Shown: positions 9,162-20,885 of the stretch, one piece after another
Layout: every line of letters starts with the position of its first letter
Position numbering within the stretch: position 1 is the first letter of the stretch
Assembly: GCF_022267515.1 (NCBI RefSeq)
Contig: NZ_JAKFGB010000009.1
Span: forward strand, 248,001 to 312,000
Reading direction: 5' to 3'
Length of the DNA stretch: 64,000 nucleotides
Source of the DNA: Rubinisphaera margarita
GTDB taxonomy: Bacteria; Planctomycetota; Planctomycetia; Planctomycetales; Planctomycetaceae
The notes under the pieces: generated by a model
What the model was told of the DNA's origin: nothing
The model's database searches: none
The model's input: only the letters and a program-made list of their open reading frames with translations
Position numbers and translations under genes: made by a program

Positions 9162-10394
9162 ATGTCCGCTCCCTGTCCCGCCACCGAAGAACCGGCTGGT
9201 TCCATGGGTTTCTTTGAACGCTATCTCACACTCTGGGTCGCGCTGTGCATCGTTGCCGGGATTCTGCTCGGCAAGTTCGCCCCCGGCGTCGCGCAGTCAC
9301 TCGATGGCATGGCGCTAATGGTCAACGGCGCACCGGTCGTCTCGATTCCGATTGCCCTCTGCCTGTTCTTCATGATGTACCCCATCATGGTCAAAATCGA
9401 TTTTGGCGAAGTGGTCCGAGCCGGCAAGGCGATGAAGCCAGTCGGGCTGACACTCGTTATTAACTGGCTCATCAAGCCGTTCACAATGTATGCGATCGCC
9501 GCTTTCTTTCTGGGAACACTGTTTCTTGGATTCATCGGCCCGGACGCCGTCGATCATGTGAAGCTGCCGCTCGGACAGGACCTCGCCGTCGGAGCCCAGT
9601 ACGGCTCGGGCGAAGTCGTTCTGATTAACGGCGCGAAGATGCTCGAAGTGCCGCTCTGGCGGAGTTATCTCGCCGGCTGCATTCTGCTCGGCATCGCCCC
9701 CTGTACCGCGATGGTGCTCGTGTGGGGATACCTCGCTCGCGGCAACGACGGACACACGCTCGTAATGGTTGCCATTAACTCGCTGACGATGCTCGTGCTC
9801 TACGGCGTCCTCGGCGGCTTTCTGCTCGGCGTCGGCAAACTCCCCGTGCCGTGGGAGGCGCTGCTGTTGTCGATCGCGGTTTATGTCGCCCTGCCGCTGG
9901 TCGCCGGGTTTCTGTCGCGGAAGTGGATCATCGCCGCAAAGGGAGAAGACTGGTTCCGCGAGAAGTTTCTGCATTACCTCACGCCGGTTACGATTGTCGC
10001 GCTGCTGACCACACTGGTCCTGCTCTTCTCCTTCAAGGGAGAAATGATTCTCTCCAATCCGCTGACGATCCTCTGGATCGCCATTCCACTGACGATTCAA
10101 ACCGTGCTCATCTTCGCTGTCGCCTACGCGGCTGCCCTGATGATGGGCCTCAGTTATGAAAACGCCGCTCCGACGGCGATGATTGGCGCCTCGAATCACT
10201 TTGAGGTTGCGATCGCGACTGCGGTCATGTTGTATGGACTCTCTTCCGGGGCGGCTCTGGCCACCGTGGTTGGGGTCCTGATTGAAGTCCCGCTGATGCT
10301 GCTGCTTGTTCGTGTCTGCCTTCGGACTCAGAACTGGTTCACGAACGAACGCGAGCCGCAACCGGAAACCGTCACCACGTCCCCCATCTCCTGA
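9162..10394 (+). CDS. acr3: ACR3 family arsenite efflux transporter
   Basis: Inner-membrane exporter that removes arsenite produced by ArsC, driven by the proton motive force. The 410 residues form about ten helices. The conserved cysteine is C181 in the APCTAMVLVWGYLARGN motif, and the conserved glutamate lies in ASNHFEVAIA near residue 348. A strong AGGAGAAAA site precedes the ATG by six bases. The loop between helices 3 and 4 (about 125-167) is longer than in well-studied members. It lies 33 bp after the first arsC and 17 bp before the second, clearly in one operon. Confidence 0.93.
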   Translation: MSAPCPATEEPAGSMGFFERYLTLWVALCIVAGILLGKFAPGVAQSLDGMALMVNGAPVVSIPIALCLFFMMYPIMVKIDFGEVVRAGKAMKPVGLTLVINWLIKPFTMYAIAAFFLGTLFLGFIGPDAVDHVKLPLGQDLAVGAQYGSGEVVLINGAKMLEVPLWRSYLAGCILLGIAPCTAMVLVWGYLARGNDGHTLVMVAINSLTMLVLYGVLGGFLLGVGKLPVPWEALLLSIAVYVALPLVAGFLSRKWIIAAKGEDWFREKFLHYLTPVTIVALLTTLVLLFSFKGEMILSNPLTILWIAIPLTIQTVLIFAVAYAAALMMGLSYENAAPTAMIGASNHFEVAIATAVMLYGLSSGAALATVVGVLIEVPLMLLLVRVCLRTQNWFTNEREPQPETVTTSPIS

Positions 10395-10411
10395 CACAGG
10401 GTTTTGATTTC

Positions 10412-10837
10412 ATGAGTAAACGCGTCCTGATTCTCTGCACCGGAAACTCCTGTCGTTCCCAGATGGCCGAAGCTCTCTGGCAGACGCTCGGCAATGGCGA
10501 ATGGCAGGCCGAGTCGGCCGGGTCGAAGCCCGCCGGCTATGTGCACCCTCTGGCCGTGAAAGCGATGCAGGAACTCGATATCGACATCTCGAACTACGAG
10601 AGCAAGTCGCTCGATCAGTTCCGCGAGGAGCCTTTCGATCTCGTTGTCACGGTTTGCGACAACGCCCAGGAAGCCTGTCCGGTCTTCCCCGGTGGCGGCG
10701 AAGTCTTTCACTGGCCCTTCTTCGATCCGGCTCACGCCACCGGCAGCGAAGACGAACAGCTGGTGGTCTTCCGCCGCGTCCGCGACGAGATCCGCGAGCG
10801 CATTCAACAGTACCTCGATAATCCTTCCACCAAGTGA
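10412..10837 (+). CDS. arsC: Second arsenate reductase, thioredoxin-coupled
   Basis: A 141-residue protein of the same fold as the upstream arsC but clearly diverged. It has the P-loop CTGNSCR (C9 to R15) with an additional Cys inside the loop, and the resolving pair C82 and C89 (CDNAQEAC). HWPFFDPAHATG after these is typical of the Acr3-linked ArsC group. Both paralogues keep the complete three-cysteine relay, so both are probably active. The gene is 8 bp upstream of the ArsI-like gene. Confidence 0.9.
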   Translation: MSKRVLILCTGNSCRSQMAEALWQTLGNGEWQAESAGSKPAGYVHPLAVKAMQELDIDISNYESKSLDQFREEPFDLVVTVCDNAQEACPVFPGGGEVFHWPFFDPAHATGSEDEQLVVFRRVRDEIRERIQQYLDNPSTK

Positions 10838-10845
10838 GGTGACCC

Positions 10846-11337
10846 ATGACTCAGCAATCCGCCGTCGATTTTCCCGGTCAGTTCCGTCTCCACATCGCAC
10901 TCAACGTGAAGAGTGTTGAGAAATCGAAGCCGTTCTACGAACTCCTGCTCGGTACCGCACCGAGCAAAGAACGCCCCCGCTACGCAAAGTTCGAACCGGT
11001 TGACCCCTCGGTCAATCTGACGCTGAATGAAGTGACCGAAGACTTTGCCGTCCAAGGCGCGTCGGCTCATTTCGGCATTCAGGTGAAGAGCGTCGCTGAA
11101 GTGCACGCGGCGAAGGAGCGATTCGAGAAGGCCGGTTTTCGGACCATCACCGAAGAAGCGACCACCTGTTGTTACGCGGTGCAGGATAAAGTCTGGGCGA
11201 TCGATCCGGACGGGCACAAGTGGGAAGTCTTTGTCGTTCTGCAGGCTGACGCCAAAGACGAGCTGTATGCTCAGGCGGGCTGCTGTGGTCCGGAGACCGT
11301 TTCGCTCGACAGCTGTTCCACGTCGTCCCCTTCCTGA
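10846..11337 (+). CDS. ArsI/CadI-like vicinal-oxygen-chelate dioxygenase
   Basis: The protein belongs to the VOC superfamily group that includes ArsI, an iron-dependent lyase cleaving the carbon-arsenic bond of trivalent methyl- or aromatic arsenicals, and CadI. The predicted metal ligands are H16 (RLHIALNV), H75 (AHFGIQV) and E127 (WEVFVV), and the vicinal pair C108-C109 (TTCCYA) that binds As(III) in ArsI is present. The last 20 residues add C146-C147 and C157, a thiol-rich tail. It is the last gene of the operon. Activity as C-As lyase is inferred from family residues; a role in cadmium or other soft-metal binding remains possible. Confidence 0.85.
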   Translation: MTQQSAVDFPGQFRLHIALNVKSVEKSKPFYELLLGTAPSKERPRYAKFEPVDPSVNLTLNEVTEDFAVQGASAHFGIQVKSVAEVHAAKERFEKAGFRTITEEATTCCYAVQDKVWAIDPDGHKWEVFVVLQADAKDELYAQAGCCGPETVSLDSCSTSSPS

Positions 11338-11442
11338 ATGAATGCTGTTCCACCGACGGGTGGCTTGATTTCCGCCCCCCGGTCCACAAGCATACGATGG
11401 TACGAAAGACCCGTCCGCTCCCCCCCCGCCCGGATTCGACTC

Positions 11443-13089
11443 ATGCCCCGCCGATTCTCGCTGCTGTTGTTCTCACTGGCCGTTCTGCTCTGTTCTTCCG
11501 CCGCGATCGCGCAGGATCATGTCCGCGATCTGCAGACGAAAGCCATTGAAGATGGCCAGGCCGAGTTTGGCCACTGGGGGTGGGAACAGGACAACTACAA
11601 ACTGTGGGGCACCCACTCGAACCGTCTGATTCCGGTCTACACGTTCGGCACGCTCAATGCCGGTCCGGGGGTTGATCTGACGTCTTATCAGGGAGCAAAC
11701 AGTCCGTATCGGAATCCGGCAGCCGTGCGTCAGATTTACGGCCGGGTTCCCGACGGCACCGTGAACCCCAAAGCCGACTATTTCGATCAGACCAACATTT
11801 ACGACATTCAGCTCGCCGCGTTGCGAGCCGGGAAGAAGCACGTCTTTCTGGTTGTCTTCGATGGCATGGACTGGCAGACAACCCGAGCCGCCAGCATCCA
11901 CAAGACCGGGAAAGTCGCCTACGATTCCGGTCGCGGTTCTGGACTGCATATGCAGGACTACACGGCTGGCGGGAACACACAGTTCGGCTGGATGGTCACC
12001 TCCCCCTGGGCCGACGACATCAAAATCGATGTCGACAAACAGACCGTCGCCTACGATGTGAACCCCAACTTTGGCGGCTATGCAGCCGAGATCGCTGGCG
12101 AGTTTCCGTGGTCCTCCTCGACCGATCTGCAGTACCTCGTCGGCAAAGCGGAGAACGAGACGTTCCGCCACGCCTACACCGACTCCTCCAGCTCGGCCAG
12201 TTCGATGACAGCCGGAATCAAGACGTTCAACTCGAGTGTGAACGTCGATCCGGAAGGTATGCAGGTTTCGACGATCGCCCGCATCGCTCAACTGCGAGGC
12301 ATGAAGGCGGGAGCCGTCACCAGCGTGCCGATCAGCCACGCCACCCCGGCAGCCGCTTACGCTCACAATGTCGCCCGCGATGACTATCAGGATCTGACGC
12401 GCGATCTGCTCGGACTCAAATCGGTCAGCCATCCGGAATCGACCTGGCCGGGGCTCGATGTTCTCATCGGGTGCGGCTACGGCGTGGAACGCAACAAGGA
12501 TTCCGGACAGGGCGAGAACTTCGTCCCCGGCAACGCGTATCTGGCCGAGCAGGATCTGCTGGCGATCGATGTCCGCTCCGGCGGCAACTATGTGGTCGCG
12601 ACTCGCACCGAAGGCATGCCCGGCCCGGAACTGCTGGAAGTGAAAGCGACCGACGCCATCGATCAAGGCAAGCGCCTCTTCGGTTTCTTCGGCAGCGCCA
12701 AGGGCCACCTGCCATTCCAGACCGCCAACGGCGACTTCACTCCAACGGTCGGACGCTCCAACAAGAAAGAGGAGTACTCCGAGGGCGACATCAAAGAGAA
12801 CCCGACGCTGAGTGACTTCACCCGTCAGGCGATCCGTGTACTTTCGCATGAAGACCAGCCGTTCTGGCTGATGGTCGAAGCCGGCGACGTCGACTGGGCC
12901 AACCACGACAACAATATCGACAACTCCATCGGAGCGGTCCTGAGTGGCGATGCAGCCGTGAAGGTGATCACCGACTGGGTCGAAGCCGAAAGCAACTGGG
13001 ACGAATCGCTCCTGATCGTCACCGCCGACCACGGCCACTACCTCGTCCTTGAGCAGCCCGAACTTCTGGTCGCCCCCGCCCAAAAGTAA
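11443..13089 (+). CDS. Secreted alkaline phosphatase
   Basis: Releases phosphate from organic phosphoesters outside the cytoplasm. The ATG at 11443 is used because it opens a signal peptide (about 1-23, cut after AAIA); upstream in-frame starts would place unrelated residues before it. Metal-binding and catalytic parts are visible: D140 (VVFDGMDW), nucleophile S248 in YTDSSSSASSMTAG, EAGDVDWANHDNN and VTADHGHYL near the end. At 548 residues it is of normal length. It follows the ars operon by 105 bp with no recognised terminator between, but need not be co-regulated; arsenate does mimic phosphate, so the neighbourhood is suggestive only. Confidence 0.85.
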   Translation: MPRRFSLLLFSLAVLLCSSAAIAQDHVRDLQTKAIEDGQAEFGHWGWEQDNYKLWGTHSNRLIPVYTFGTLNAGPGVDLTSYQGANSPYRNPAAVRQIYGRVPDGTVNPKADYFDQTNIYDIQLAALRAGKKHVFLVVFDGMDWQTTRAASIHKTGKVAYDSGRGSGLHMQDYTAGGNTQFGWMVTSPWADDIKIDVDKQTVAYDVNPNFGGYAAEIAGEFPWSSSTDLQYLVGKAENETFRHAYTDSSSSASSMTAGIKTFNSSVNVDPEGMQVSTIARIAQLRGMKAGAVTSVPISHATPAAAYAHNVARDDYQDLTRDLLGLKSVSHPESTWPGLDVLIGCGYGVERNKDSGQGENFVPGNAYLAEQDLLAIDVRSGGNYVVATRTEGMPGPELLEVKATDAIDQGKRLFGFFGSAKGHLPFQTANGDFTPTVGRSNKKEEYSEGDIKENPTLSDFTRQAIRVLSHEDQPFWLMVEAGDVDWANHDNNIDNSIGAVLSGDAAVKVITDWVEAESNWDESLLIVTADHGHYLVLEQPELLVAPAQK

Positions 13090-13175
13090 GTTGCGTCTTG
13101 AGGTACCAATTCCTCGTCGTGCTATAAACACGGCTGTGCGCCGCAGAGCCGCTTGCGCGATGGAAGTTCAGGTCA

Positions 13176-13264
13176 ACCACAGAGGCACAGAGGTCACGGC
13201 GAAGTGCTGATGCAAATCGTGTCCGTCGAGCAGGGGATCTCTGTATTCTCTGTGCCTCTGTGGT
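13176..13264. repeat. Long inverted repeat with 17-bp arms
   Basis: Arms ACCACAGAGGCACAGAG (13176-13192) and CTCTGTGCCTCTGTGGT (13248-13264) are exact inverse copies, about 55 bases apart. This 'CAGAGGCACAGAG' pair is the type of short intergenic repeat often mis-annotated as a small gene. Confidence 0.75.
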
Positions 13265-13341
13265 AAGATTCACACTTGTTAAACGCGGTGACAACGTTTC
13301 CAGGTCGTTCAGCGTCCGACAGAAATCTAAGGAGCGTCCAG

Positions 13342-13677
13342 GTGGGTCAGGATCAAGCGGAAATCACACGGCGAACAGCCGCGGCTTTGGACGCCATCCA
13401 GAAGGCGTTCGCTGAGGGCGACGACGCAGTCACCCTCTTCGTTTCTCACCATCTCGAAGAGATTGAAGAGGCTTACTGGCAAGAACACGCCGGGACGCCC
13501 CAGCCGACGGATCAGCAGGTGCTTGACCTCCTCGTCCTCGCTGACCACTGGGATGAGGACGACGAGGAAGGAATTCAAACGTTCGACTTCACTCTCCCAG
13601 CCGACGCAACCAACTACATGATCTCGGTCTACTTCACCGACGACGGGCAGATCGAGTCCATCACGATGGAAAGTTGA
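13342..13677 (+). CDS. Small acidic protein of unknown function
   Basis: A 111-residue protein starting with GTG at 13342 behind an AAGGAG site; an upstream in-frame start would read through the end of the repeat and is not used. It has no signal peptide or membrane helix and is strongly acidic (clusters such as DHWDEDDEE). A helical N-terminal half (about 1-60) is followed by a beta-rich C-terminal half ending in YFTDDGQIESITMES. The composition and two-part layout resemble small immunity- or SMI1-like cytosolic proteins, but no family can be named. It stands alone between an inverted repeat and a convergent gene. Confidence 0.65.
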   Translation: MGQDQAEITRRTAAALDAIQKAFAEGDDAVTLFVSHHLEEIEEAYWQEHAGTPQPTDQQVLDLLVLADHWDEDDEEGIQTFDFTLPADATNYMISVYFTDDGQIESITMES

Positions 13678-13850
13678 TTGCGTGCCACCGTCGGAGAGTC
13701 TGCGGCTTCGTGTGAGCCCCGATGCAGAGTCGATGGGCATGAGAAGTTTGGTCCACCACTTCCGTTGACAACAGCACGCGAGTTTGGAGCATTCCACGAA
13801 CCGCAGGCGGGAGCCTGCCCTACAGTTGGAGGCGCACCCCGCGCACAAAA

Positions 13851-13880
13851 AAATCACGCCTGTTTGCACAGGCGTGATTT
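13851..13880 (-). terminator. Strong intrinsic terminator of the cupredoxin gene
   Basis: A perfect 13-bp stem (AAATCACGCCTGT, 13851-13863; ACAGGCGTGATTT, 13868-13880) with a 4-base loop; on the minus strand it is followed by a run of seven T. It lies 25 bp past the stop of the 13905-14663 gene. Confidence 0.88.
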
Positions 13881-13904
13881 GTCGTTTCAACCGCAGTGCG
13901 GCGA

Positions 13905-14663
<759 letters not shown>

Positions 14664-15007
14664 GAGAAACTCCTCGTCTTTCAGATCTCTTCTAGAATGT
14701 TTCACGATTTAAGCCGACCGCACCGGTGGGGGCTCCGCGCACGCCGCAAACGGCAGGCTTCCGGAGGGTGGGGTCGCGTGGCACCATCAACTGGTGAGAT
14801 GGAGACCGGAATGCACGTTCTGTACCGTCCAATCTCCCGCAGGAAGGATGTCATATCACGCCCCATCTTACCAGCGAACAAACATAACGGCGAGTGTTTA
14901 TTTGCCGAAATTCGCTGCCACTACTGAATTTTGGGCACGTGCGGCGCATAATGCAGCCCTGTTTTTCCAAGTTTTTCGACAACGACTCCAAACTGATCTC
15001 TGACGAC
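14664..15007. other. 344-bp divergent intergenic region
   Basis: Upstream region of both the cupredoxin gene (minus) and the EVE gene (plus). The only promoter-like element seen is CATAAT at 14950-14955 for the plus strand, without a convincing -35. No open frame here looks real. Confidence 0.4.
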
Positions 15008-15538
15008 ATGCCTGCCAAGAAAAAGACCGCTTCCAAAGCTGCTTCGACTTCCTCGCCATCGACCGGCCGCCGTTACTGGCTGATGAAATCAGAAGAGAGC
15101 TGCTATTCCATTGATCATCTGGCTGCCGAGAAGAACAAGACGACCTTCTGGGACGGCATCCGCAACTATCAGGCCCGGAATATGTTGCGGGACGACATTA
15201 AAAAGGGCGATGGTGTCCTGTTCTACCACAGCAACTGCGATCCGCTCGTCATCGCCGGCACGGCCAAAGTGGTGAAGGAAGGCTACGCCGATCACACCGC
15301 GTTCGATCCGGTCGAGAAGCACTACGATCCCAAGAGCAATCCGGACAACCCGACCTGGTACATGGTCGATATCAAACTGGTGAAGAAGTTCCCCGAGCCA
15401 GTCACGCGCGACATGCTCAAGGAAGATCCGGTCACGAAGAACATGATGGTGCTCGCCCGGGGCTCCCGGCTTTCGGTGCAGCCAGTCACCGAAGAAGAAT
15501 GGGAAGCAGTTCACCGACTCGCCGACGTCAAACCGTAG
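15008..15538 (+). CDS. EVE domain protein (thymocyte nuclear protein 1-like)
   Basis: A 176-residue protein made of an EVE domain (about 22-172), a PUA-like fold that recognises modified bases in nucleic acids. Typical segments are YWLMKSEESCYSIDHL at the start, then WDGIRNYQARNMLRDDIKKGDGVLFYHS and the C-terminal MVLARGSRLSVQPVT. The ATG at 15008 is preferred; before the domain it leaves a short Lys/Ala/Ser-rich tail (MPAKKKTASKAAS) resembling a histone H1-like DNA-binding tail. It ends 17 bp from the convergent murD. The exact ligand is unknown for most family members. Confidence 0.9.
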   Translation: MPAKKKTASKAASTSSPSTGRRYWLMKSEESCYSIDHLAAEKNKTTFWDGIRNYQARNMLRDDIKKGDGVLFYHSNCDPLVIAGTAKVVKEGYADHTAFDPVEKHYDPKSNPDNPTWYMVDIKLVKKFPEPVTRDMLKEDPVTKNMMVLARGSRLSVQPVTEEEWEAVHRLADVKP

Positions 15539-15555
15539 GCGAATCGACGTGCCGG

Positions 15556-16869
15556 TTACGCCTGCCGGTGCTCGTCCTCGGTTTCCCGCAGCAGTTGCTC
15601 CCAGCAATCTCCCCGGGCTTCGTAATGCATGAACTCGTTGAAGCTCGGGAATCCCGGCGAGAGGAGAAGTGTGTCACCGTCTGCGGAATGCCGCCAGCAC
15701 CAGTCCCAGGCTTCGCCGAGCGTCTCGGCTTCTCCCAACTGCAGTTGAGGGGAGAGTTCGTGCAGATCCTCGATCAGCGTTTCGCCAGCCGGTCCCATAC
15801 AGGCGACGCCGCGAAGATGCGGGCAGCGGACAATGCTCTGCAAAAGCTCGTCGGTGTCGTCCGCCGATTTGGCCCCGCCGAGCACGAGCCAGCCCGGACC
15901 CGTCAACGACTGAAGAGCGGCCTGAGTCGCCATGGGCGAAGTCGCTTTGGAGTCGTTGATGACGATTCGCTGCAACGAGTTCGGAAGCCGCTGCAGTCGA
16001 TGGGGCAATCCGCGATACGAGTGCAGAGCGCGCCGACTGGCGGCGACATCCACACCGAGCCAGTCGGCAATGCTCAAGGCGGCAGCCGCGTTGCGGCAAT
16101 CGTGTTCCGGCCAATGTTCCGGGACTTCCGGAAAGTGGACCTGAGAGAAATAGATCCGCGTTGCTTCACCCGGCCATTCGCGTCCTGAGACCTCGCGGGG
16201 AAGGATGGCGGCATCGTTCCGTGTCTGTGCTGCGAACAGGCCCGCTTTGGCGTCGCGATAGTTCTCGAACGAAACGTGCCATTCGAGATGGTGCGGACTG
16301 AGGTTGGTCAGGGCGGCTGCGATAAAGCGGGGAGACTGCGCCTGCAGGTAATGCAGCTGGAAACTGCTCAACTCCAGAACGACGAAGTCCTCGTTGTGAA
16401 TTTCGGCGAGCTTAAGGAGCAGGCTGGAACCGATATTCCCGCCGAAATGGACTCCCAGACCACCTGCTCTCAGGATATGAGTCAACATCGCCCCGGTGGT
16501 CGATTTCCCGACCGTGCCGGAGATGGCGATTACACGAGCCGGACAGGCCTCGAGAAACAGGCCCACTTCGGTCAGCAACGGGATTTTCTGAGCGATGGCC
16601 GCCTGCACGCAGGGGTGCCGGGGAAGAATGGCCGGGGAGACCAGAACCGCATCGCAGTCCTGCACGTCGTCTTCGACCTGGGGCCGGAACTGGACGCGAA
16701 CCTGCGGGTAATCGGCGAGGCGATCGAGGGAGTCCCGCAGCGAGGCCGGATCGCCGCTGTCGGTCACGAGAATGTCCGCACCGGCTCGAGCAAGATACTC
16801 AATGGCTGCGAGCTGCCCGCCGAAGCGACCTAACCCGAGCGCACAGATCCGTTTCCCCTCCCAATCCAC
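15556..16869 (-). CDS. murD: UDP-N-acetylmuramoylalanine--D-glutamate ligase
   Basis: Adds D-glutamate to UDP-MurNAc-L-Ala in peptidoglycan synthesis. The 437-residue protein has the Mur ligase layout: an N-terminal Rossmann-type UDP-binding domain (1-95, LGLGRFGGQLAA), a central ATPase domain with P-loop ISGTVGKSTTGAML near residue 115 and the LELSSFQL motif, and a C-terminal domain with INDSKATSPMAT. The usual Asn of the Mur P-loop (GTNGKST) is replaced by Val. It begins with GTG at 16869. It is not in a dcw cluster here. Presence of murD agrees with planctomycetes making peptidoglycan. Confidence 0.9.
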   Translation of the reverse strand: MDWEGKRICALGLGRFGGQLAAIEYLARAGADILVTDSGDPASLRDSLDRLADYPQVRVQFRPQVEDDVQDCDAVLVSPAILPRHPCVQAAIAQKIPLLTEVGLFLEACPARVIAISGTVGKSTTGAMLTHILRAGGLGVHFGGNIGSSLLLKLAEIHNEDFVVLELSSFQLHYLQAQSPRFIAAALTNLSPHHLEWHVSFENYRDAKAGLFAAQTRNDAAILPREVSGREWPGEATRIYFSQVHFPEVPEHWPEHDCRNAAAALSIADWLGVDVAASRRALHSYRGLPHRLQRLPNSLQRIVINDSKATSPMATQAALQSLTGPGWLVLGGAKSADDTDELLQSIVRCPHLRGVACMGPAGETLIEDLHELSPQLQLGEAETLGEAWDWCWRHSADGDTLLLSPGFPSFNEFMHYEARGDCWEQLLRETEDEHRQA

Positions 16870-17022
16870 GTTCGCTGCTCTCCGCGGGAATACTGTTGAT
16901 TGTTCTTCAAGATTGCTATTCTACACCCGTTCCCACGCACATCTTACAGCTCGGTACGACTGATCACAAAGTCGGGCGCTCCCGTTCTCCTCATTTCGTC
17001 GTGTCGATTAGAAGACAAGCTC

Positions 17023-18212
<1,190 letters not shown>

Positions 18213-18216
<4 letters not shown>

Positions 18217-18590
18217 TGCCCGAGATTCCTGAAGCAACGAGTGGACGACCGCGAAAGCGGATCGGGCCGACAGTCTGCCTGGGAATCCTGACCATCTTCA
18301 CCGCCACAATCGCAGCCGGCAGCCTCGAGTATCCACGGTTCGCGCTCGCATTTTCAGTCCTGGCGCTCCTCTCGCTGCTCGCAATCTGGATTCGGGCTGG
18401 CTGGATCGTTGTCCTGACAATTTCAGGCGGTCTGATTGGCTACTTCGATCTGGCCCCCATGCTGAAGGGCGAACCGCTGCAGTCCATCTACTATCTTCGC
18501 GCAGTCACAATCGCAACCGGGACACTCTGTGGCTTTCTGATGGGAGTGCTGATTGAAATCTGTTCCCGGAGAATACGCACTGAGAAATAG
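18213..18590 (+). CDS. Small integral membrane protein of unknown function
   Basis: A 125-residue protein with a short basic cytoplasmic N-terminus followed by about four membrane helices (roughly residues 20-35, 42-58, 60-78 and 98-115). No family is recognised. Its start overlaps the stop of the methyltransferase gene (ATGA), which shows co-expression, though this does not imply a shared function. A second ATG follows immediately at 18216. Confidence 0.7.
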
Positions 18591-18830
18591 CTGCCGCCGT
18601 GATCATTCCGTCTCCTCCGCACGCTTGCCATCCGCTCTCCCAGAAGGCGGCAATCGCTTCTTACAGCATTCTGAGACTCGGGAGATATCACACCACTTTC
18701 TTGCTGCACATATTTCAACGAGACAGTAGTCTGAAGAATCGGCAAGAATTTTCGACCGCCTGTCGATTTCGATCCGGGCCGATCGTCTACTGAGTGTTGA
18801 CCTCAATACTTCTCTTCAGGGAGTTCTGCG

Positions 18831-19388
18831 ATGAATCCGCGTACGATCTGTCTTTCGACAATGCTTCTGTTCCTGCTGGCCGGAACTCTGCTCGCCGAGG
18901 AAACGCCTCAACTCCCGCAGCCGGCTGAGGAGCATCAGTGGTTGAAGAAGTTTGAAGGGACCTGGAAGACTCAGGCCAAAGCGGAAGCCGGGCCGAATAT
19001 GCCAGCGATGGAATGCTCGGGCACGATCAAATCGCAGATGCTGGGCGGCTTCTGGGTGCTGAACGAGATGATCAGCGAAGCGGGCGGCATGACGTGCCGC
19101 GGCGTCCAGACGATCGGCTACGATCCGGAAAAGAAGAAGTTCGTCGGCACCTGGGTCGATTCGATGACCAACCACATGTGGCAGTATGAAGGAACGTTGA
19201 ACGAATCGGGGACGACGCTGACACTCTCCGCCGAAGGGCCCAACATTATGGCTGGCGGCGAAATGATGCAGTTCCAGGACATCTACGAGTTCAAGTCCGA
19301 CGACGAGGTCCTCATTTCCTCACGCATGCTCGGTAAGGATGGCCAGTGGATCACCTTCATGCAGGGAACCGGGCAGCGTGTGAAGTAA
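18831..19388 (+). CDS. Secreted DUF1579 family protein
   Basis: A 185-residue protein with a signal peptide (about 1-22, cut after LLA) and one DUF1579 domain, a lipocalin-like beta barrel of unknown ligand. Family landmarks are the opening HQWLKKFEGTWKT, GGFWVLNEM, then GYDPEKKKFVGTWVDSM. It has a GGGAG ribosome site before the ATG at 18831. DUF1579 proteins are common as single genes in planctomycetes and acidobacteria; no function is established. It is convergent with the lipoprotein gene 53 bp further. Confidence 0.85.
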   Translation: MNPRTICLSTMLLFLLAGTLLAEETPQLPQPAEEHQWLKKFEGTWKTQAKAEAGPNMPAMECSGTIKSQMLGGFWVLNEMISEAGGMTCRGVQTIGYDPEKKKFVGTWVDSMTNHMWQYEGTLNESGTTLTLSAEGPNIMAGGEMMQFQDIYEFKSDDEVLISSRMLGKDGQWITFMQGTGQRVK

Positions 19389-19441
19389 CTCGCGGGAGGC
19401 GATGCCCGTCGTTCGGACATCGCAGATTCCCGTAAGTCGTG

Positions 19442-19873
19442 TTACTCCAGCGGAAAGTCGATTTCGTTTTCGTCATCACCGACCGTGGCGGTCAGTCCCG
19501 AGGTCGCATCCCGGCTGTACTTTTCCGGAATCAACGCCTTCGGCTCGGTCGCCTCGTCTTCCGGCAGTCCCGTCCCCATATCGAGAGCAGTGATTGTCAC
19601 CTTGTGCTCCCCGAGGACAGCGCCGTCGGCACTGAAATATGTCTTCATGACATAAGACCCGTCGGGCTGAATCTGGCCGGTCGCCGGCGGACCGCCCCCC
19701 ACCGGAATAAACATCACCGTGCCGGTGGTCACCGGCTTGCCCTGATAACTGACAGTCCCCTGAACCCGCGCGGTCTGGGCCAGATCACTGGACGATTCAC
19801 ACCCGACCAGACCGGTGAGGATAACAGCGAGACTAACAGACGACACAACGCAAGAACGCAATAGACCAAACAT
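19442..19873 (-). CDS. Small lipoprotein with transthyretin-like fold
   Basis: A 143-residue lipoprotein: signal sequence with lipobox LVGC (C25), then a single beta-sandwich domain of the carboxypeptidase-regulatory/transthyretin type, opening with VQGTVSYQGKPVTTGTVMF and including GEHKVTITAL. It lies 58 bp downstream of the DUF1559 gene on the same strand. The same pair in the same order occurs at 27804-29386, so the two proteins probably work together at the cell surface. No catalytic residues are apparent. Confidence 0.8.
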   Translation of the reverse strand: MFGLLRSCVVSSVSLAVILTGLVGCESSSDLAQTARVQGTVSYQGKPVTTGTVMFIPVGGGPPATGQIQPDGSYVMKTYFSADGAVLGEHKVTITALDMGTGLPEDEATEPKALIPEKYSRDATSGLTATVGDDENEIDFPLE

Positions 19874-19931
19874 AAGTGGAACTCTTTGAACGAAGTGTAA
19901 AGGAAGAAACCTTGACGTTGATCAGCGGGCC

Positions 19932-20885
<954 letters not shown>

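Noticed and set aside
11473..13131. A 552-codon open frame on the minus strand opposite the alkaline phosphatase gene
   Set aside because: It mirrors a gene with clear motifs; its translation has no recognisable domain. Long antisense frames are expected in GC-rich coding DNA.
13019..13294. A 91-codon minus-strand frame over the 3' end of the phosphatase gene
   Set aside because: Its middle is a translation of the CAGAGGCACAGAG inverted repeat, a known source of false small genes.
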